A DNA stretch of 64,000 nt, taken from positions 310,001 through 374,000 of the forward strand of contig NZ_QAYX01000021.1 of assembly GCF_003054705.1 (NCBI RefSeq), written 5' to 3'. The notes beneath the pieces were generated by a model. That model worked only from the letters and a program-made list of their open reading frames with translations. It was not told the origin of the DNA and ran no database searches. The translations under genes and the position numbers were made by a program. Below are positions 17,321-27,937 of this stretch, piece by piece. How positions within the stretch are numbered: position 1 is the first letter of the stretch; each line of letters opens with the position of its first letter. This stretch comes from Opitutus sp. ER46 (GTDB taxonomy: Bacteria > Verrucomicrobiota > Verrucomicrobiia > Opitutales > Opitutaceae).

Positions 17321-18088
17321 ATGCTCCATACCGAGCGCACTCCTATCACGGGCAAGCGGGTCCAGCTCATGGCCACGTGCCTGTGCGACGCATTCTATGA
17401 CGACGTGGCGGCCGCCACGGTGGAGGTTCTCGAACACCTCGGCGTCGAGATTGCCTTTCCTGAAGCGCAGACCTGCTGCGGTCAGCCGGCCTTCAACGGC
17501 GGCGATTGGGCTGCTTCCCGCAAGGTCGTGCGCCATGCGGTGCGGACCTTCGCCGGCGACGACCCGGTGGTGGTGCCGTCCGGCTCGTGCGCGGCCATGA
17601 TGTTCCATGGCGCGATCATGGAGTTCGAGAAGGAGCCCGATCTGCCCGAGGTCGCCGCGCTGGGCCGCCGCACCTGGGAAATCTGCGATTACATCGTGAA
17701 CGGGCTCGGGGTGAAAACCTGGCCTGGCCGCTACGACGCGAAGATTGCACTGCACCGCGCCTGCCACACGCGGGGCACGAACTCGATCCCGGCGGCGCTG
17801 CAGCTGCTGGGCTCGATCCAGGGCGTGCAGCTTGTCGACTTTGGCGAGATGGAGCAGTGCTGCGGTTTCGGTGGCACGTTCTCCGTGGCCTTCCCCAACA
17901 TCTCCGCGTCGATGGGCGAACTGAAGCTCGAGCATGTGCGCGCGGCGCAGCCCGATGTCTATGTTTCGCCCGACATGAGCTGCCTGATGCACCTCTCGGG
18001 GCTCGCCCAGCGTCAGGGCAAGCCGCTCAAGGGACTGCATGTGGCCCAGGTTCTCCGGGACGCCCTGAAGGGCGGAAAAAAGGACTGA
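17321..18088 (+). CDS. lutA: LutA, Fe-S subunit of L-lactate oxidation complex
   Basis: This 255-residue protein belongs to the CCG-domain family, LutA/YkgE. With LutB and LutC it oxidises L-lactate to pyruvate in the cytoplasm. The two CCG-type cysteine motifs are seen as QTCCGQPAF and QCCGFGGTF, each with preceding Cys residues (CLCDAF and ACHTRGTN). The ATG at 17321 was chosen because family similarity starts with VQLMATC shortly after; the open frame upstream overlaps the divergent lipoprotein. The next gene, lutB, starts one base after the stop codon, so the two are surely co-transcribed. Confidence 0.92.
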   Translation: MLHTERTPITGKRVQLMATCLCDAFYDDVAAATVEVLEHLGVEIAFPEAQTCCGQPAFNGGDWAASRKVVRHAVRTFAGDDPVVVPSGSCAAMMFHGAIMEFEKEPDLPEVAALGRRTWEICDYIVNGLGVKTWPGRYDAKIALHRACHTRGTNSIPAALQLLGSIQGVQLVDFGEMEQCCGFGGTFSVAFPNISASMGELKLEHVRAAQPDVYVSPDMSCLMHLSGLAQRQGKPLKGLHVAQVLRDALKGGKKD

Positions 18089-18089
18089 G

Positions 18090-19484
18090 ATGAGCTGCCA
18101 ACCGATTGACCAGTACGCGACCCAGATCCCGCGCGAGAAGCGCGCGGCGGTGTACCAGGGGACGAAGGCGACGCACGAGAAGCGGACCAAGCTGCTCTTC
18201 GACCAGTTTGCCGACCCCAACCGCCTCCGCCGGCTCGCGGGCGAGATCAAGCAGCACACGATCGAGAACCTCGACACCTACCTCCCGCAGGTGGAGGCGA
18301 AGCTGAAGGCCAATGGCGTGAACGTGCACTGGGCCGGCAACGCCGAGTCGGCCTGCAAGGCCGTGCTGGATATCATGCAGGCCCGCGGCGCGACCAAGAT
18401 CGTCAAGGCCAAGACCATGGTCAGCGAGGAGATCGAACTCGCGCCGTTCCTCGAAAAGCACGGGATGGAGGCGCTGGAGACCGACCTCGGCGAATTCATC
18501 GTCCAGATCGACCACGACCATCCGAGCCACATCGTCCGTCCGATCATCCACAAGAGCCGCGCCGAGATCGCACGCAGCTTCGAGCGCGAGGGCCTGGGCG
18601 CGTACAATGACGACCCGGAGACGATCACGCGGCGCGCGCGCCAGTTTCTGCGCCACAAGTACCTGAGCGCGGACGTCGGGATGACCGGCGGCAACTTCGT
18701 GTCGGCCGAGAGCGGCCGAATCGCGGTGGTGACGAACGAGGGCAACTCGCGCTTCTGCCTCGCCGCAACCAAGTGCCATATCGCGGTGATCGGCATCGAG
18801 AAGATCGTGCCGCGCGACCGGGACCTGGCGGTGTTCCTCAACCTGCTCGCGCGTTCCGCGACGGCGCAGGAGCTGACGACCTACACCGAGTTCATCCGCG
18901 GGCCGAAGAGCCCGGAGCAGCCGGATGGTCCCGAGGAGATGCACGTCATCTTCGTCGACAACGGCCGCTCCGAGGTGCTGGCGAGCGAGTGCCGGGAGAT
19001 CCTGCGCTGCATCCGCTGCGGCGCGTGCCTCAATGTCTGCCCGATCTACCGGCAGGTCAGCGGCCATGCCTATCGCAGCGTTTATCCCGGCCCCGTGGGT
19101 GCGGTGCTCTCGCCGCTGCTGATGGGCGAGAAGTTTCCGCAGAAGGCCGACCTGCCGAAGGCATCGAGCCTTTGCGGCGCGTGCAACGAGGTCTGCCCGG
19201 TCAACATTCCGATCCCCGATCTGCTCCTGCGGCTGCGCAACCGCGCCAAGGAGGAGAACGTGCCGTCGGTTGGCACGCCGCCGATGGGCGGCTGGTCGAT
19301 CCTGGCCTCGCAGCCGGCCGCCTGGCGCGCCGCGCTCGTGGGCGGCAAGATCATGGACTTCCTGCCGCTCCGGCACATCCCCGTCCCGCCGCTCAGCAAA
19401 TGGGAGGCGAAGCGCGACCTGCCGCCGTGGCGCGGCGGCCAGTTCCGCAAATGGATGAAGCAGCGGCAGCGCCCCGGCGCCTGA
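18090..19484 (+). CDS. lutB: LutB, ferredoxin-type subunit of L-lactate oxidation complex
   Basis: This 464-residue protein has an N-terminal LUD domain (about residues 70-295) and a C-terminal double [4Fe-4S] ferredoxin region. Cluster motifs are Cys307, Cys310, Cys313, Cys317 (CIRCGACLNVC) and Cys362, Cys365, Cys369 (CGACNEVC). It is the electron-transfer subunit of LutABC. The N-terminal region contains AVLDIMQARGATKIVKAKTM and MTGGNFVSAESGRIAVV, typical for LutB. It directly follows lutA. Confidence 0.94.
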   Translation: MSCQPIDQYATQIPREKRAAVYQGTKATHEKRTKLLFDQFADPNRLRRLAGEIKQHTIENLDTYLPQVEAKLKANGVNVHWAGNAESACKAVLDIMQARGATKIVKAKTMVSEEIELAPFLEKHGMEALETDLGEFIVQIDHDHPSHIVRPIIHKSRAEIARSFEREGLGAYNDDPETITRRARQFLRHKYLSADVGMTGGNFVSAESGRIAVVTNEGNSRFCLAATKCHIAVIGIEKIVPRDRDLAVFLNLLARSATAQELTTYTEFIRGPKSPEQPDGPEEMHVIFVDNGRSEVLASECREILRCIRCGACLNVCPIYRQVSGHAYRSVYPGPVGAVLSPLLMGEKFPQKADLPKASSLCGACNEVCPVNIPIPDLLLRLRNRAKEENVPSVGTPPMGGWSILASQPAAWRAALVGGKIMDFLPLRHIPVPPLSKWEAKRDLPPWRGGQFRKWMKQRQRPGA

Positions 19485-19545
19485 GCCGTCGGCACACCCG
19501 CTGCTACCTGCCCCGTTTTCCTCCTCCCGGTCCTTTCAACGTCCC

Positions 19546-21876
<2,331 letters not shown>

Positions 21877-21940
21877 ACGTGAGGCTCGGGCGCGGCGCCC
21901 GGGCCTGCTCCCTTTCCCGAATCTCCCGTTATCCGGCACC

Positions 21941-22552
21941 ATGTCCGACGATCGTGAATCCATCCTCTCCCGTGTGCGGGGCGCCCTGGCGCCGCTGCAT
22001 GAGCGCGCGCCGCTGCCCGACTACGACTCCGAGCTGGCGGTGATGCGAAAGCTGATCGCGGGGCGCGATCTGGCGGAGCTCTTTGCCGAGCGCATCAAGC
22101 GCGTCAACGGCCTGGCCGTGACGAACGCGGCAGACCTCGTCGCCTACCTGCGCAAGGGCGGCTGGCTGCACGGCTACTGCGACCCGGTGCTGTGGCCCAA
22201 GCTGCAGCCGGCGTTCGGGCCGGACTTCACGGTGGAGACGACATTCGACCGCAAACGGGTCGACGACTACGCGTTCGGCATCACCCGCGCGGCGGGTGCG
22301 ATTGCCGAGTCGGGCACGATTGTCTTGAACGACGCACTGACTTCCAGCCGCCTCGGGGCGCTCGCGCCCTGGGTGCACGTGGCGGTGATCGAGCGTGCGC
22401 TGATCCACCCCGACCTGCCCACGGCGGTCGCGGCGCTCGGGACCGATCCCAATGTGATCTGGGTGACCGGTCCGTCGCGTACCGCGGACGTCGAGGGCAT
22501 CCTCATCGAGGGCGTCCACGGTCCCGGCCAGCAGGTCGCGCTGGTGGTGTAG
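21941..22552 (+). CDS. lutC: LutC, LUD-domain subunit of L-lactate oxidation complex
   Basis: This 203-residue protein has a LUD (DUF162) domain as in LutC/YkgG. Recognisable family features are AFGITRAAGAIAESGTIVL and a C-terminal VIWVTGPSRTADVEGIL. Its sequence past residue 60 is complete and its length is close to the usual 200-240. It is the third LutABC subunit, separated from lutA-lutB by the OPT gene. A strong hairpin terminator follows at 22606-22633. Confidence 0.92.
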   Translation: MSDDRESILSRVRGALAPLHERAPLPDYDSELAVMRKLIAGRDLAELFAERIKRVNGLAVTNAADLVAYLRKGGWLHGYCDPVLWPKLQPAFGPDFTVETTFDRKRVDDYAFGITRAAGAIAESGTIVLNDALTSSRLGALAPWVHVAVIERALIHPDLPTAVAALGTDPNVIWVTGPSRTADVEGILIEGVHGPGQQVALVV

Positions 22553-22565
22553 CGCGCCTCTGACG

Positions 22566-22650
22566 GGTCTTTCTCTTACTCCTACTCATTCTCTTGCTCT
22601 CAGCTTTCTCGGCCGGCATCAGCCGGCCGAGAACGAGAACGAGAACCGGG
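22566..22650. terminator. Bidirectional terminator with hexad repeat arms
   Basis: A perfect 12-bp stem, TTCTCGGCCGGC (22606-22617) and GCCGGCCGAGAA (22622-22633), has the tetraloop ATCA. Outside it, the left side is a pyrimidine-rich run of CTCTTAC/TCATTC words. The right side repeats GAGAAC about three times, so the stem can extend imperfectly. It lies between the convergent lutC and EF-hand genes. Confidence 0.8.
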
Positions 22651-22664
22651 CGGCGAGGGCCTGA

Positions 22665-23144
22665 TCACGAACGCGGCGGCGGGAGGGGACGGAGTTCTTC
22701 GCCGGAGAGCTGGCCGTCCTTGTCGGCATCGAGGGCGGCGAGGCTGCTCGCGGCGTTGGCAATCTCAGCAGCGGAAAGCGCGCCGTCGCTATCGGCGTCC
22801 AGGGCGAGCATTAGCGGGTCGCCGCCGGGACCCCGGGGCGGAGCGGGAGGGGCACCGTTGGCGTCGGCGGGCGGCGGGGGCGCGTCGGCCGGCGGGGGCG
22901 GGAGGAGTTCGGCTGCGGAGACGTTGCCATCTGCATCCTGGTCGAGGGCGGCGAGCACCGTGGGTGCCTGGGCGAGTTCGGCGGCGGAGATGACGTGGTC
23001 GCGGTCGGTGTCGAGCGCGGCCACGAGGGGGGAGGGCGGCGGACCTTTTGGACCGCGGGGAGCGGAGGTGGCGTCGCTGGCGGCGACGGCGAACGGAGCG
23101 AGGCTGAGCAGCAGCCCGGCGACAATGCAACGAGGCGTGGTCAT
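22665..23144 (-). CDS. Exported EF-hand protein with four calcium-binding loops
   Basis: This 159-residue protein has a signal peptide (about residues 1-22, ending AVAA). Four EF-hand loops are visible: DTDRDHVISAAE, DQDADGNVSAAE, DADSDGALSAAE and DADKDGQLSGEE, in two pairs. A Pro/Ala linker of about 30 residues separates the pairs. It is predicted to bind Ca2+ outside the cytoplasm. Small EF-hand proteins of this type are common in Verrucomicrobia and Planctomycetes; the role is not known. Confidence 0.82.
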   Translation of the reverse strand: MTTPRCIVAGLLLSLAPFAVAASDATSAPRGPKGPPPSPLVAALDTDRDHVISAAELAQAPTVLAALDQDADGNVSAAELLPPPPADAPPPPADANGAPPAPPRGPGGDPLMLALDADSDGALSAAEIANAASSLAALDADKDGQLSGEELRPLPPPRS

Positions 23145-23427
23145 GGGAAAGGAACCGCGTGACCGTCGCGGTCGCCCGACATGGGCGGCGCGGAAACACG
23201 ACGGTGGTGTGGATCCAGGGAGCCAGACGCGGCGAGTGTTAGGGGCTCGTCATGATTTGCCGGAGATTCGTTAAGCTCGAGTAAAGCACCGCAGCCGCGG
23301 TCCCGCGTGGGACCATGGCGGTGGGAGCGGTCGCTGGCGGGCGGCGACTCGACGCCAGAAGGCGAGAGCGGGAGGTTGGGCCAAGGCGGTGGGCCGGGGT
23401 GTGACCGCCGCCACGCGCCGGCCCGGC

Positions 23428-23895
23428 TCAGTTGAGTACGACGATCGCGGCGTTCAGGGCGGTCGCGTAGGCGACCCAGACGACGTACGGGGCCCAGAGC
23501 CAGCCGGAGAGCCGGTCGATGCGGGCGTGTCGGACCAGGATGACGACGAGCAGCAGCCAGAAGACGATGACCTCGATGAGCGCGATGGCAGGCTGGCGGA
23601 GGCCGAAGAAAAGCACGGACCAGCCGGCGTTGAGGACGAGTTGGGCGACGTACAGCCACAGGATGGGCTGCCGGGGCTTGGCCTTGCGCCAGGCAAGCCA
23701 GGCGGACACGGCCATCGCCATGTAAAGGAACGACCACACCGGACCAAAGAGCCAGTTGGGCGGCGTCCACCCCGGTTTCTGGAGCGTGGGATACCATTCG
23801 GCCACGCTGGCGTACGTGGCGGAGGAGCCGATCACGCCCGCGGCAACCGCGCCGAGGATGAAGAGCACCAATGTGGGGAAGCGTTCCGAGGACAT
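23428..23895 (-). CDS. tspO: TspO/MBR family membrane protein
   Basis: This 155-residue protein has five hydrophobic segments, the normal TspO size. It has the family signatures WYPTLQKPGWTPPNWLFGPVWSFLYMAMA and LNAGWSVLFFGLRQPAIALIE. Bacterial TspO proteins bind porphyrins and are linked to tetrapyrrole and stress responses. The open frame extends to 24165, but similarity begins at the ATG at 23895. A 12-bp palindrome sits immediately upstream. Confidence 0.9.
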   Translation of the reverse strand: MSSERFPTLVLFILGAVAAGVIGSSATYASVAEWYPTLQKPGWTPPNWLFGPVWSFLYMAMAVSAWLAWRKAKPRQPILWLYVAQLVLNAGWSVLFFGLRQPAIALIEVIVFWLLLVVILVRHARIDRLSGWLWAPYVVWVAYATALNAAIVVLN

Positions 23896-23900
23896 GCGAA

Positions 23901-23912
23901 ACGTTGCAACGT
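23901..23912. promoter_or_regulatory. Perfect palindrome just upstream of tspO
   Basis: ACGTTGCAACGT at 23901-23912 is a perfect 12-bp palindrome ending five bases before the tspO start codon (23895, minus strand). Position and symmetry fit an operator that blocks the ribosome site or early transcription. It occurs once in the gap. Confidence 0.4.
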
Positions 23913-23970
23913 AGTGGCTGTTCGAAATCCGGCAACTGATGGAAGTTACGCAGCGTAGAAATACCCTTCG

Positions 23971-23990
23971 ATCGCGGCTGGCGCCGCGAT
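23971..23990 (-). terminator. Hairpin after the histidine kinase gene
   Basis: The arms ATCGCGGC (23971-23978) and GCCGCGAT (23983-23990) form a perfect 8-bp stem with loop TGGC. It lies about 100 bases past the stop codon of the kinase gene and upstream of tspO on the same strand. No clear T-run follows, so it is only a possible terminator or leader hairpin. Confidence 0.4.
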
Positions 23991-24088
23991 TGAAGACGGG
24001 GTGTTGGTGATCGAAGTCACTAATGGAAATTGGGATGCGCGCTTTTGGATGGCGACGAAATGGACGTCGTTGCGGACATTCGCGCGGC

Positions 24089-25615
24089 TTAGCTGGCGGC
24101 GGGAAGGCGGAGTTCGGCGCGGAAGCCGCGCGGCGAGCGATTGGTGAAACGTACCTGACCTCCACAGGCGGTCACGCTTGTGCGCACGATGGCGAGCCCG
24201 AGGCCGACGCCGCCGGTTTCGCGGGTGCGAGCGAACTCGGGGCGGTAGAAAGGTTCGCCCAGCCGCTCGAGGGCGGCGGCGGGCACGCCGGGGCCTTCGT
24301 CCTCCACGGCGATGACAACGGCATCGCGCTCGCGGAGCGCCGAGAGCACGACCGGGCTGAGGGCGTCACTGTAGCGAAGCGCGTTGCGGACCAGATTGCA
24401 GACGGCACGGAGGAGCAGCGGTTCGTCGGCGAGGACCTGCAGGGACGGGGAGAAACGGCGCTGCACGCGACCGGTGGCATCCTCCCGCGCGACCACGGCG
24501 GCGAAGAGGGACTCCACGGCGACCGGGGTAAGGGATGGGCCGCGGGGCTGCATGCCGGCGCGGGTGAAGGCCAGCAGCTCGTTGACGAGCGTGGCCATGT
24601 GCTGGACCTCCTCGCGGACGTCGCCGACCTGGACTTGCAGGTCTGGATCGGCGCGGGCAGCGAGAATTTCGGTGGCGACCTGCAGCCGGCCGATCGGGGA
24701 ACCCAGTTCGTGGGCGACGTCGGCCAGGAAGCGCTTCTGGCCGTTGACGAGCGTGTCGAGCCGCGCGGCCATGGTGTTGACCGATTCGCCGAGCCGGCCG
24801 AGTTCGTCGCGGCGGTCGGCCGGGACGCGGGTGGAGAACCGGCCCTCGGCGATGTGCTCGGTTGCCGTCGTGAGAGCCTGGATATGGCGGGTGATGCTGC
24901 GGACCAGGGGAAGCCAGATGAGAACGGACCCCGCGAGGACGGAGCACGCGACGAGGATCCAGGAGGAAAGATCGAGGAGGAGCAGGACCCGCCAGAAGGA
25001 GCTGGCGTGGATAAGGAGCGTGGTCGGGCCGGTGCGGAAGTCGGCGCCTCCGAGCCGCACCTCGAGCCCGATCCACCAGCCCTGGTTGCCGCCGGCGCGG
25101 ATGAGAAAGCGGTCGCCGGGGCCGCCCGGTGTGCCTTTCGTCGGGCTGCCCCGAAGTTCGCCCGGCGGGAGCGGAGGGGGGGCGTCGGGAGGCTGGGGTT
25201 GCTGGTCGAGGTCGGAGAAGCGCGGCTCCGGGCCGTCGAGCGCCTCGGGCGGCTCGAGCATGGGCCGTGGTCCCGGGCGGCGTTGTTCGAGCCGGCGTTG
25301 CACGACCGCGGGCAGTGCGAGCTTGGCGCCGGCGAGCCGGCCGCTGCGCGAGCGGGCGAGCAGGAAGTCGGCGTGATAGGCGGTGCTGAAGCGGGCGAGC
25401 ACGGCGTCGCGCGCGGCGGGTGAGGCGGCGGAGACCTCGCCCGCGATGACGTCGCCGAGTGACTGCAGGCGATCCCCGGGCGTGCCGACCACGAAGGTGC
25501 TCCAGCCTCGGCCACCCTGGGTGAACAGGAACGCCGCGGCGCCGCCACCCAGCAGCGCCAGATTGAGCAGCAGCCAGAGGCCGACCTTAACCGAGAGAGG
25601 GAAGCGGACCTTCAT
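24089..25615 (-). CDS. Sensor histidine kinase with a Pro-rich sensor loop
   Basis: This 508-residue membrane sensor kinase has TM1 at about residues 10-32 and TM2 at about 208-236. The extracytoplasmic loop of about 175 residues contains a Pro/Gln-rich stretch (120-165). A HAMP domain (about 237-290), the H-box with His302 in FLADVAHELGSP, and a HATPase domain follow. The ATPase has the N-box NLVRNALRYS, the G1 box VEDEGPGVP and the G2 box GVGLGLAIV. Layout is CpxA/EnvZ-like. It follows its response regulator by 115 bases, so the two form a pair. Confidence 0.92.
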   Translation of the reverse strand: MKVRFPLSVKVGLWLLLNLALLGGGAAAFLFTQGGRGWSTFVVGTPGDRLQSLGDVIAGEVSAASPAARDAVLARFSTAYHADFLLARSRSGRLAGAKLALPAVVQRRLEQRRPGPRPMLEPPEALDGPEPRFSDLDQQPQPPDAPPPLPPGELRGSPTKGTPGGPGDRFLIRAGGNQGWWIGLEVRLGGADFRTGPTTLLIHASSFWRVLLLLDLSSWILVACSVLAGSVLIWLPLVRSITRHIQALTTATEHIAEGRFSTRVPADRRDELGRLGESVNTMAARLDTLVNGQKRFLADVAHELGSPIGRLQVATEILAARADPDLQVQVGDVREEVQHMATLVNELLAFTRAGMQPRGPSLTPVAVESLFAAVVAREDATGRVQRRFSPSLQVLADEPLLLRAVCNLVRNALRYSDALSPVVLSALRERDAVVIAVEDEGPGVPAAALERLGEPFYRPEFARTRETGGVGLGLAIVRTSVTACGGQVRFTNRSPRGFRAELRLPAAS

Positions 25616-25730
25616 GCATCCGTGAAACCAGGACGCAGCTTGGCGGATTGGCGGGCGAATTACCCCAACGTTTACGCGAGCTTAACAAAAAACGGGATGG
25701 AGGCGCGGGCGCGCGCTGCCGCCGGCCGCT

Positions 25731-26465
25731 TCAGGCGGGGCCGGTGAGCATGTAGCCGGCGGAGCGGACGGTCCGGATGAAGCGCGGCTCCTTGGCGTCG
25801 TCGCCGAGCTTCTTGCGTAGGGCGGAGATGTGGACGTCGATCGAGCGATCGAACACGTCGTAGTTGCGATCGCGGATCTCATCGAGCAGGGCCTCGCGTG
25901 ATTTCACGCGACCGCGGGCGCGGGCGAGACAGGCGAGCAAGTCGAACTCCACGGGCGTGAGCGTGAGGGGGGCGGCGCCGAGCACCGCGGTGCGCGCTTC
26001 GATGTTCACCCGCAGCGGACCAACGACGATTTCGGCGGGGGGCGGCGGGGTGGCGGCGGTCCCGGCGGCCTGCGCGAGCTGGTTGCGGCGCAGCACGGCA
26101 CGCAGCCGGGCGAGCAGCTCGCGGGTGGAAAAGGTCTTGGGTAGGTAGTCATCGGCGCCGACCTCGAGGCCGACGATGCGGTCGGTCTCATCGCCGCGCG
26201 CAGTGAGCATCAGGATCGGGACGGTGCTCTGCGCGCGGACGCGCTTGAGTACCTCAAAGCCGTCGAGGCCGGGGAGCATCACATCGAGGATGATCGCGTG
26301 CCAGGTGGCACCGGCCGCCGTGGCCTGCGCGACGCCGTCGGGTCCGGTATGCACCGCGGTGACATCGAACCCGAGCGGTTCCAGGTAAGCGCTGACGAGG
26401 CGGCAGAGCTTCCGGTCGTCATCGATCATCAGCAGCCGCGTGCGGCCGTCCGTCGTTTCGGGCAT
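25731..26465 (-). CDS. OmpR-family response regulator
   Basis: This 244-residue regulator has a receiver domain (acidic pair Asp15/Asp16, phosphorylated Asp61 in ILDVMLPG, Thr88, Lys110) and a C-terminal winged helix (about 145-240, ending RTVRSAGYMLTGPA). It is the partner of the downstream histidine kinase. The start at 26465 excludes 12 extra codons of the open frame. The stimulus and regulon are unknown. Confidence 0.92.
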   Translation of the reverse strand: MPETTDGRTRLLMIDDDRKLCRLVSAYLEPLGFDVTAVHTGPDGVAQATAAGATWHAIILDVMLPGLDGFEVLKRVRAQSTVPILMLTARGDETDRIVGLEVGADDYLPKTFSTRELLARLRAVLRRNQLAQAAGTAATPPPPAEIVVGPLRVNIEARTAVLGAAPLTLTPVEFDLLACLARARGRVKSREALLDEIRDRNYDVFDRSIDVHISALRKKLGDDAKEPRFIRTVRSAGYMLTGPA

Positions 26466-26514
26466 GGGAACCGGTTTGCGAGAAAAGCCGCCCGTCGGCA
26501 AGAAAGCGGAGCGC

Positions 26515-26648
26515 CAAGCCGGAAGGCAGAAGCCAGAGGCCAGAGGCCGGATGTCAGATGTCAGCAGTCAGAGGCCAGCAGCGAATCTTGCTGTGGCCAC
26601 TAGCTTCGGGATTCGGGCCTCTGGCTTCCGTCCTCTGGCCTCCGGCTT
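26515..26648 (-). repeat. Inverted pair of GAGGCCA heptad arrays after the cupin stop codon
   Basis: The left arm (26516-26550) repeats AGAGGCC/AGAAGCC words. The right arm (26612-26648) repeats their complements, GGCCTCTGGCTTCCG-like. Read on the minus strand the purine-rich arm begins at the TAA of the cupin gene and the pyrimidine-rich arm comes second. The transcript could fold into a long imperfect hairpin with a loop of roughly 60 bases. The arrangement would suit a terminator or 3'-end stabiliser. Confidence 0.65.
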
Positions 26649-27675
26649 ACTCCTCGCCGTCGTAGTAGTCGGCTTCGGTGGGACGGAAGAACATGCGCGG
26701 GGCGCGGAAACCCCACTTTCTGGAGTCGGGGTAGTGCCAGTAGTCGGCAGGCGGATTGTCGGCGATGAGGTAGAACTCGAGCCGCTCGGTGGCCGAGGCA
26801 TTGCGAATCTGGTGGGGCTCGCCGGGCGGGTGCAGGACGACGTCGCCCGGACCGAACGTATGGGCGGTTTCGCCGGCGCGCACCGTCGCCTGGCCGCGCA
26901 CAATCCAGTACAGCTCCCATTGCGCGGCGTGGCTGTGAAACGGACAGCCGGTCATCCCGGGATCGAGCCGGCTGAATTCGACTTCGAACGGATGGCCCCC
27001 CAGCCCAATCGGCGTGTTGCGCTGCGCGCCGAGCGCGATCGAGAGCTCCTGGCTGGTGCCGAGGAAGCGGCGACGCGGCGAGTCCCAGCTCTCCCAGGGA
27101 ATGTCGTTCGTGTGGCGCAGCCGGTCGGCCAGAGTGGCTCCCGGCGACGCAGACGCGGTCAGCAGCGGGCTGGCCGCAGTGCGGTCGTTCGGCGCTGCCG
27201 CGGAGGACCCGGTCGCCGGGGACAAGTGGGTCGACGCGAGCTTCTGCCCGGGTGCGCGCAGGTGCCAGGTGCCGGAGTCGAGATCGTGCACCGCGTCGAG
27301 CAGCGGCTGATCGGTGACGAGCATGACCTCGAGGTCGACGGAGCCGGAGTTGCGGAGCTGATGGGCCTCCCCGGGAGGGTGGACGAAGACATGGCCGGGA
27401 CGGACGGCGTCGGTGCTCTCGCCCCGGCGGACCTCACCCGCACCGCTCAGGACGAGCACGAACTCCCATTGGGCGAGGTGAGCTTGGAACGGACTGAGCG
27501 CGGCGCCCGGTGGGACGCGGACGAGCTCCACAGCAAACGGATGGCCGCCACCCCATGTGCCGGTGTGCGGTCGGCCGCCGAGCGCGGCGGAGATTTCGCG
27601 GACGAGGGTGCGGTGGCGTCCGGCGTCTGAACGGCGCTCCTGCCATGGCAGAGCGGGGATGTGGGTGTGGTGCAC
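26647..27675 (-). CDS. Double-cupin protein of unknown function
   Basis: This protein of about 342 residues has two cupin domains that resemble one another: one around GGGHPFAVELVRVPPGA to VHPPGEAHQLRN, the other around GGHPFEVEFSRLDPGM to LHPPGEPHQIRN. In domain 2 the metal site HSHAAQWE plus the later His is intact. In domain 1 the first His is Gln (FQAHLAQWE). I propose the GTG at 27675 as the start. The open frame extends to 27807, but that part is promoter-like repeats and unlikely to be translated. No substrate can be assigned. Confidence 0.7.
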   Translation of the reverse strand: MHHTHIPALPWQERRSDAGRHRTLVREISAALGGRPHTGTWGGGHPFAVELVRVPPGAALSPFQAHLAQWEFVLVLSGAGEVRRGESTDAVRPGHVFVHPPGEAHQLRNSGSVDLEVMLVTDQPLLDAVHDLDSGTWHLRAPGQKLASTHLSPATGSSAAAPNDRTAASPLLTASASPGATLADRLRHTNDIPWESWDSPRRRFLGTSQELSIALGAQRNTPIGLGGHPFEVEFSRLDPGMTGCPFHSHAAQWELYWIVRGQATVRAGETAHTFGPGDVVLHPPGEPHQIRNASATERLEFYLIADNPPADYWHYPDSRKWGFRAPRMFFRPTEADYYDGEE

Positions 27676-27794
27676 GGTCGAGTGAAAGTGAGAGTGGGCG
27701 GGCAGGACTAAAGCGTAAGTGCGGGGCGAGTATGCTGGGCGCCGGGCTGTGGGGCACAGTGAACTCCGGGCGCGCGAGTCTGCCAGCTGCGGGG

Positions 27795-27851
27795 AGTATC
27801 CGGACATTCTCCCAAAAGTATCCGGACATTATTGCCGAGTATCTGGGCATT
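27795..27851 (-). promoter_or_regulatory. Three 14-bp direct repeats at 21-22 bp spacing upstream of the cupin gene
   Basis: The word AGTATCCGGACATT occurs at 27795-27808 and 27817-27830, and with two changes (AGTATCTGGGCATT) at 27838-27851. Start-to-start distances are 22 and 21 bases, two helical turns, so all three face the same side of DNA. This is the layout of AraC-family half sites. They lie 120 bases upstream of the proposed cupin start. Confidence 0.65.
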
Positions 27852-27912
27852 ATCCCGCAAGCCACTGCAGAACGGTAGGATATAATTGCAGCCGTCCTGC
27901 CCTCCTGATCGT

Positions 27913-27936
27913 CAGTTTTCGTGTCGGCGAAAACTG
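27913..27936 (-). terminator. Intrinsic terminator after the GH42 gene
   Basis: The arms CAGTTTTCG (27913-27921) and CGAAAACTG (27928-27936) form a perfect 9-bp stem with loop TGTCGG. It lies directly after the GH42 stop codon (27938-27940, minus strand) and ends the GH112-GH42 unit. Confidence 0.7.
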
Positions 27937-27937
27937 G

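Noticed and set aside
25672-25687. CpxR-like box (GTTAA-N6-GTAAA on the minus strand) between the regulator and kinase genes
   Set aside because: Spacing is six instead of five, one half-site is off consensus, and the position inside the operon is unusual.
27676-27807. Longer start for the cupin protein (386 residues, ATG at 27807)
   Set aside because: The ATG lies inside one of the three direct repeats, and the added 44 residues look like translated non-coding DNA. The GTG at 27675 matches the start of domain homology.
27795-27851. Three regular repeats as a short CRISPR array
   Set aside because: Units are 14 bp with 7-8 bp spacers, far below CRISPR repeat and spacer sizes, and no cas gene is present. 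A regulator site fits better.
27881-27886. TATAAT as a plus-strand promoter -10 box
   Set aside because: No -35 box lies 16-18 bases upstream, and no plus-strand gene follows within several kilobases.
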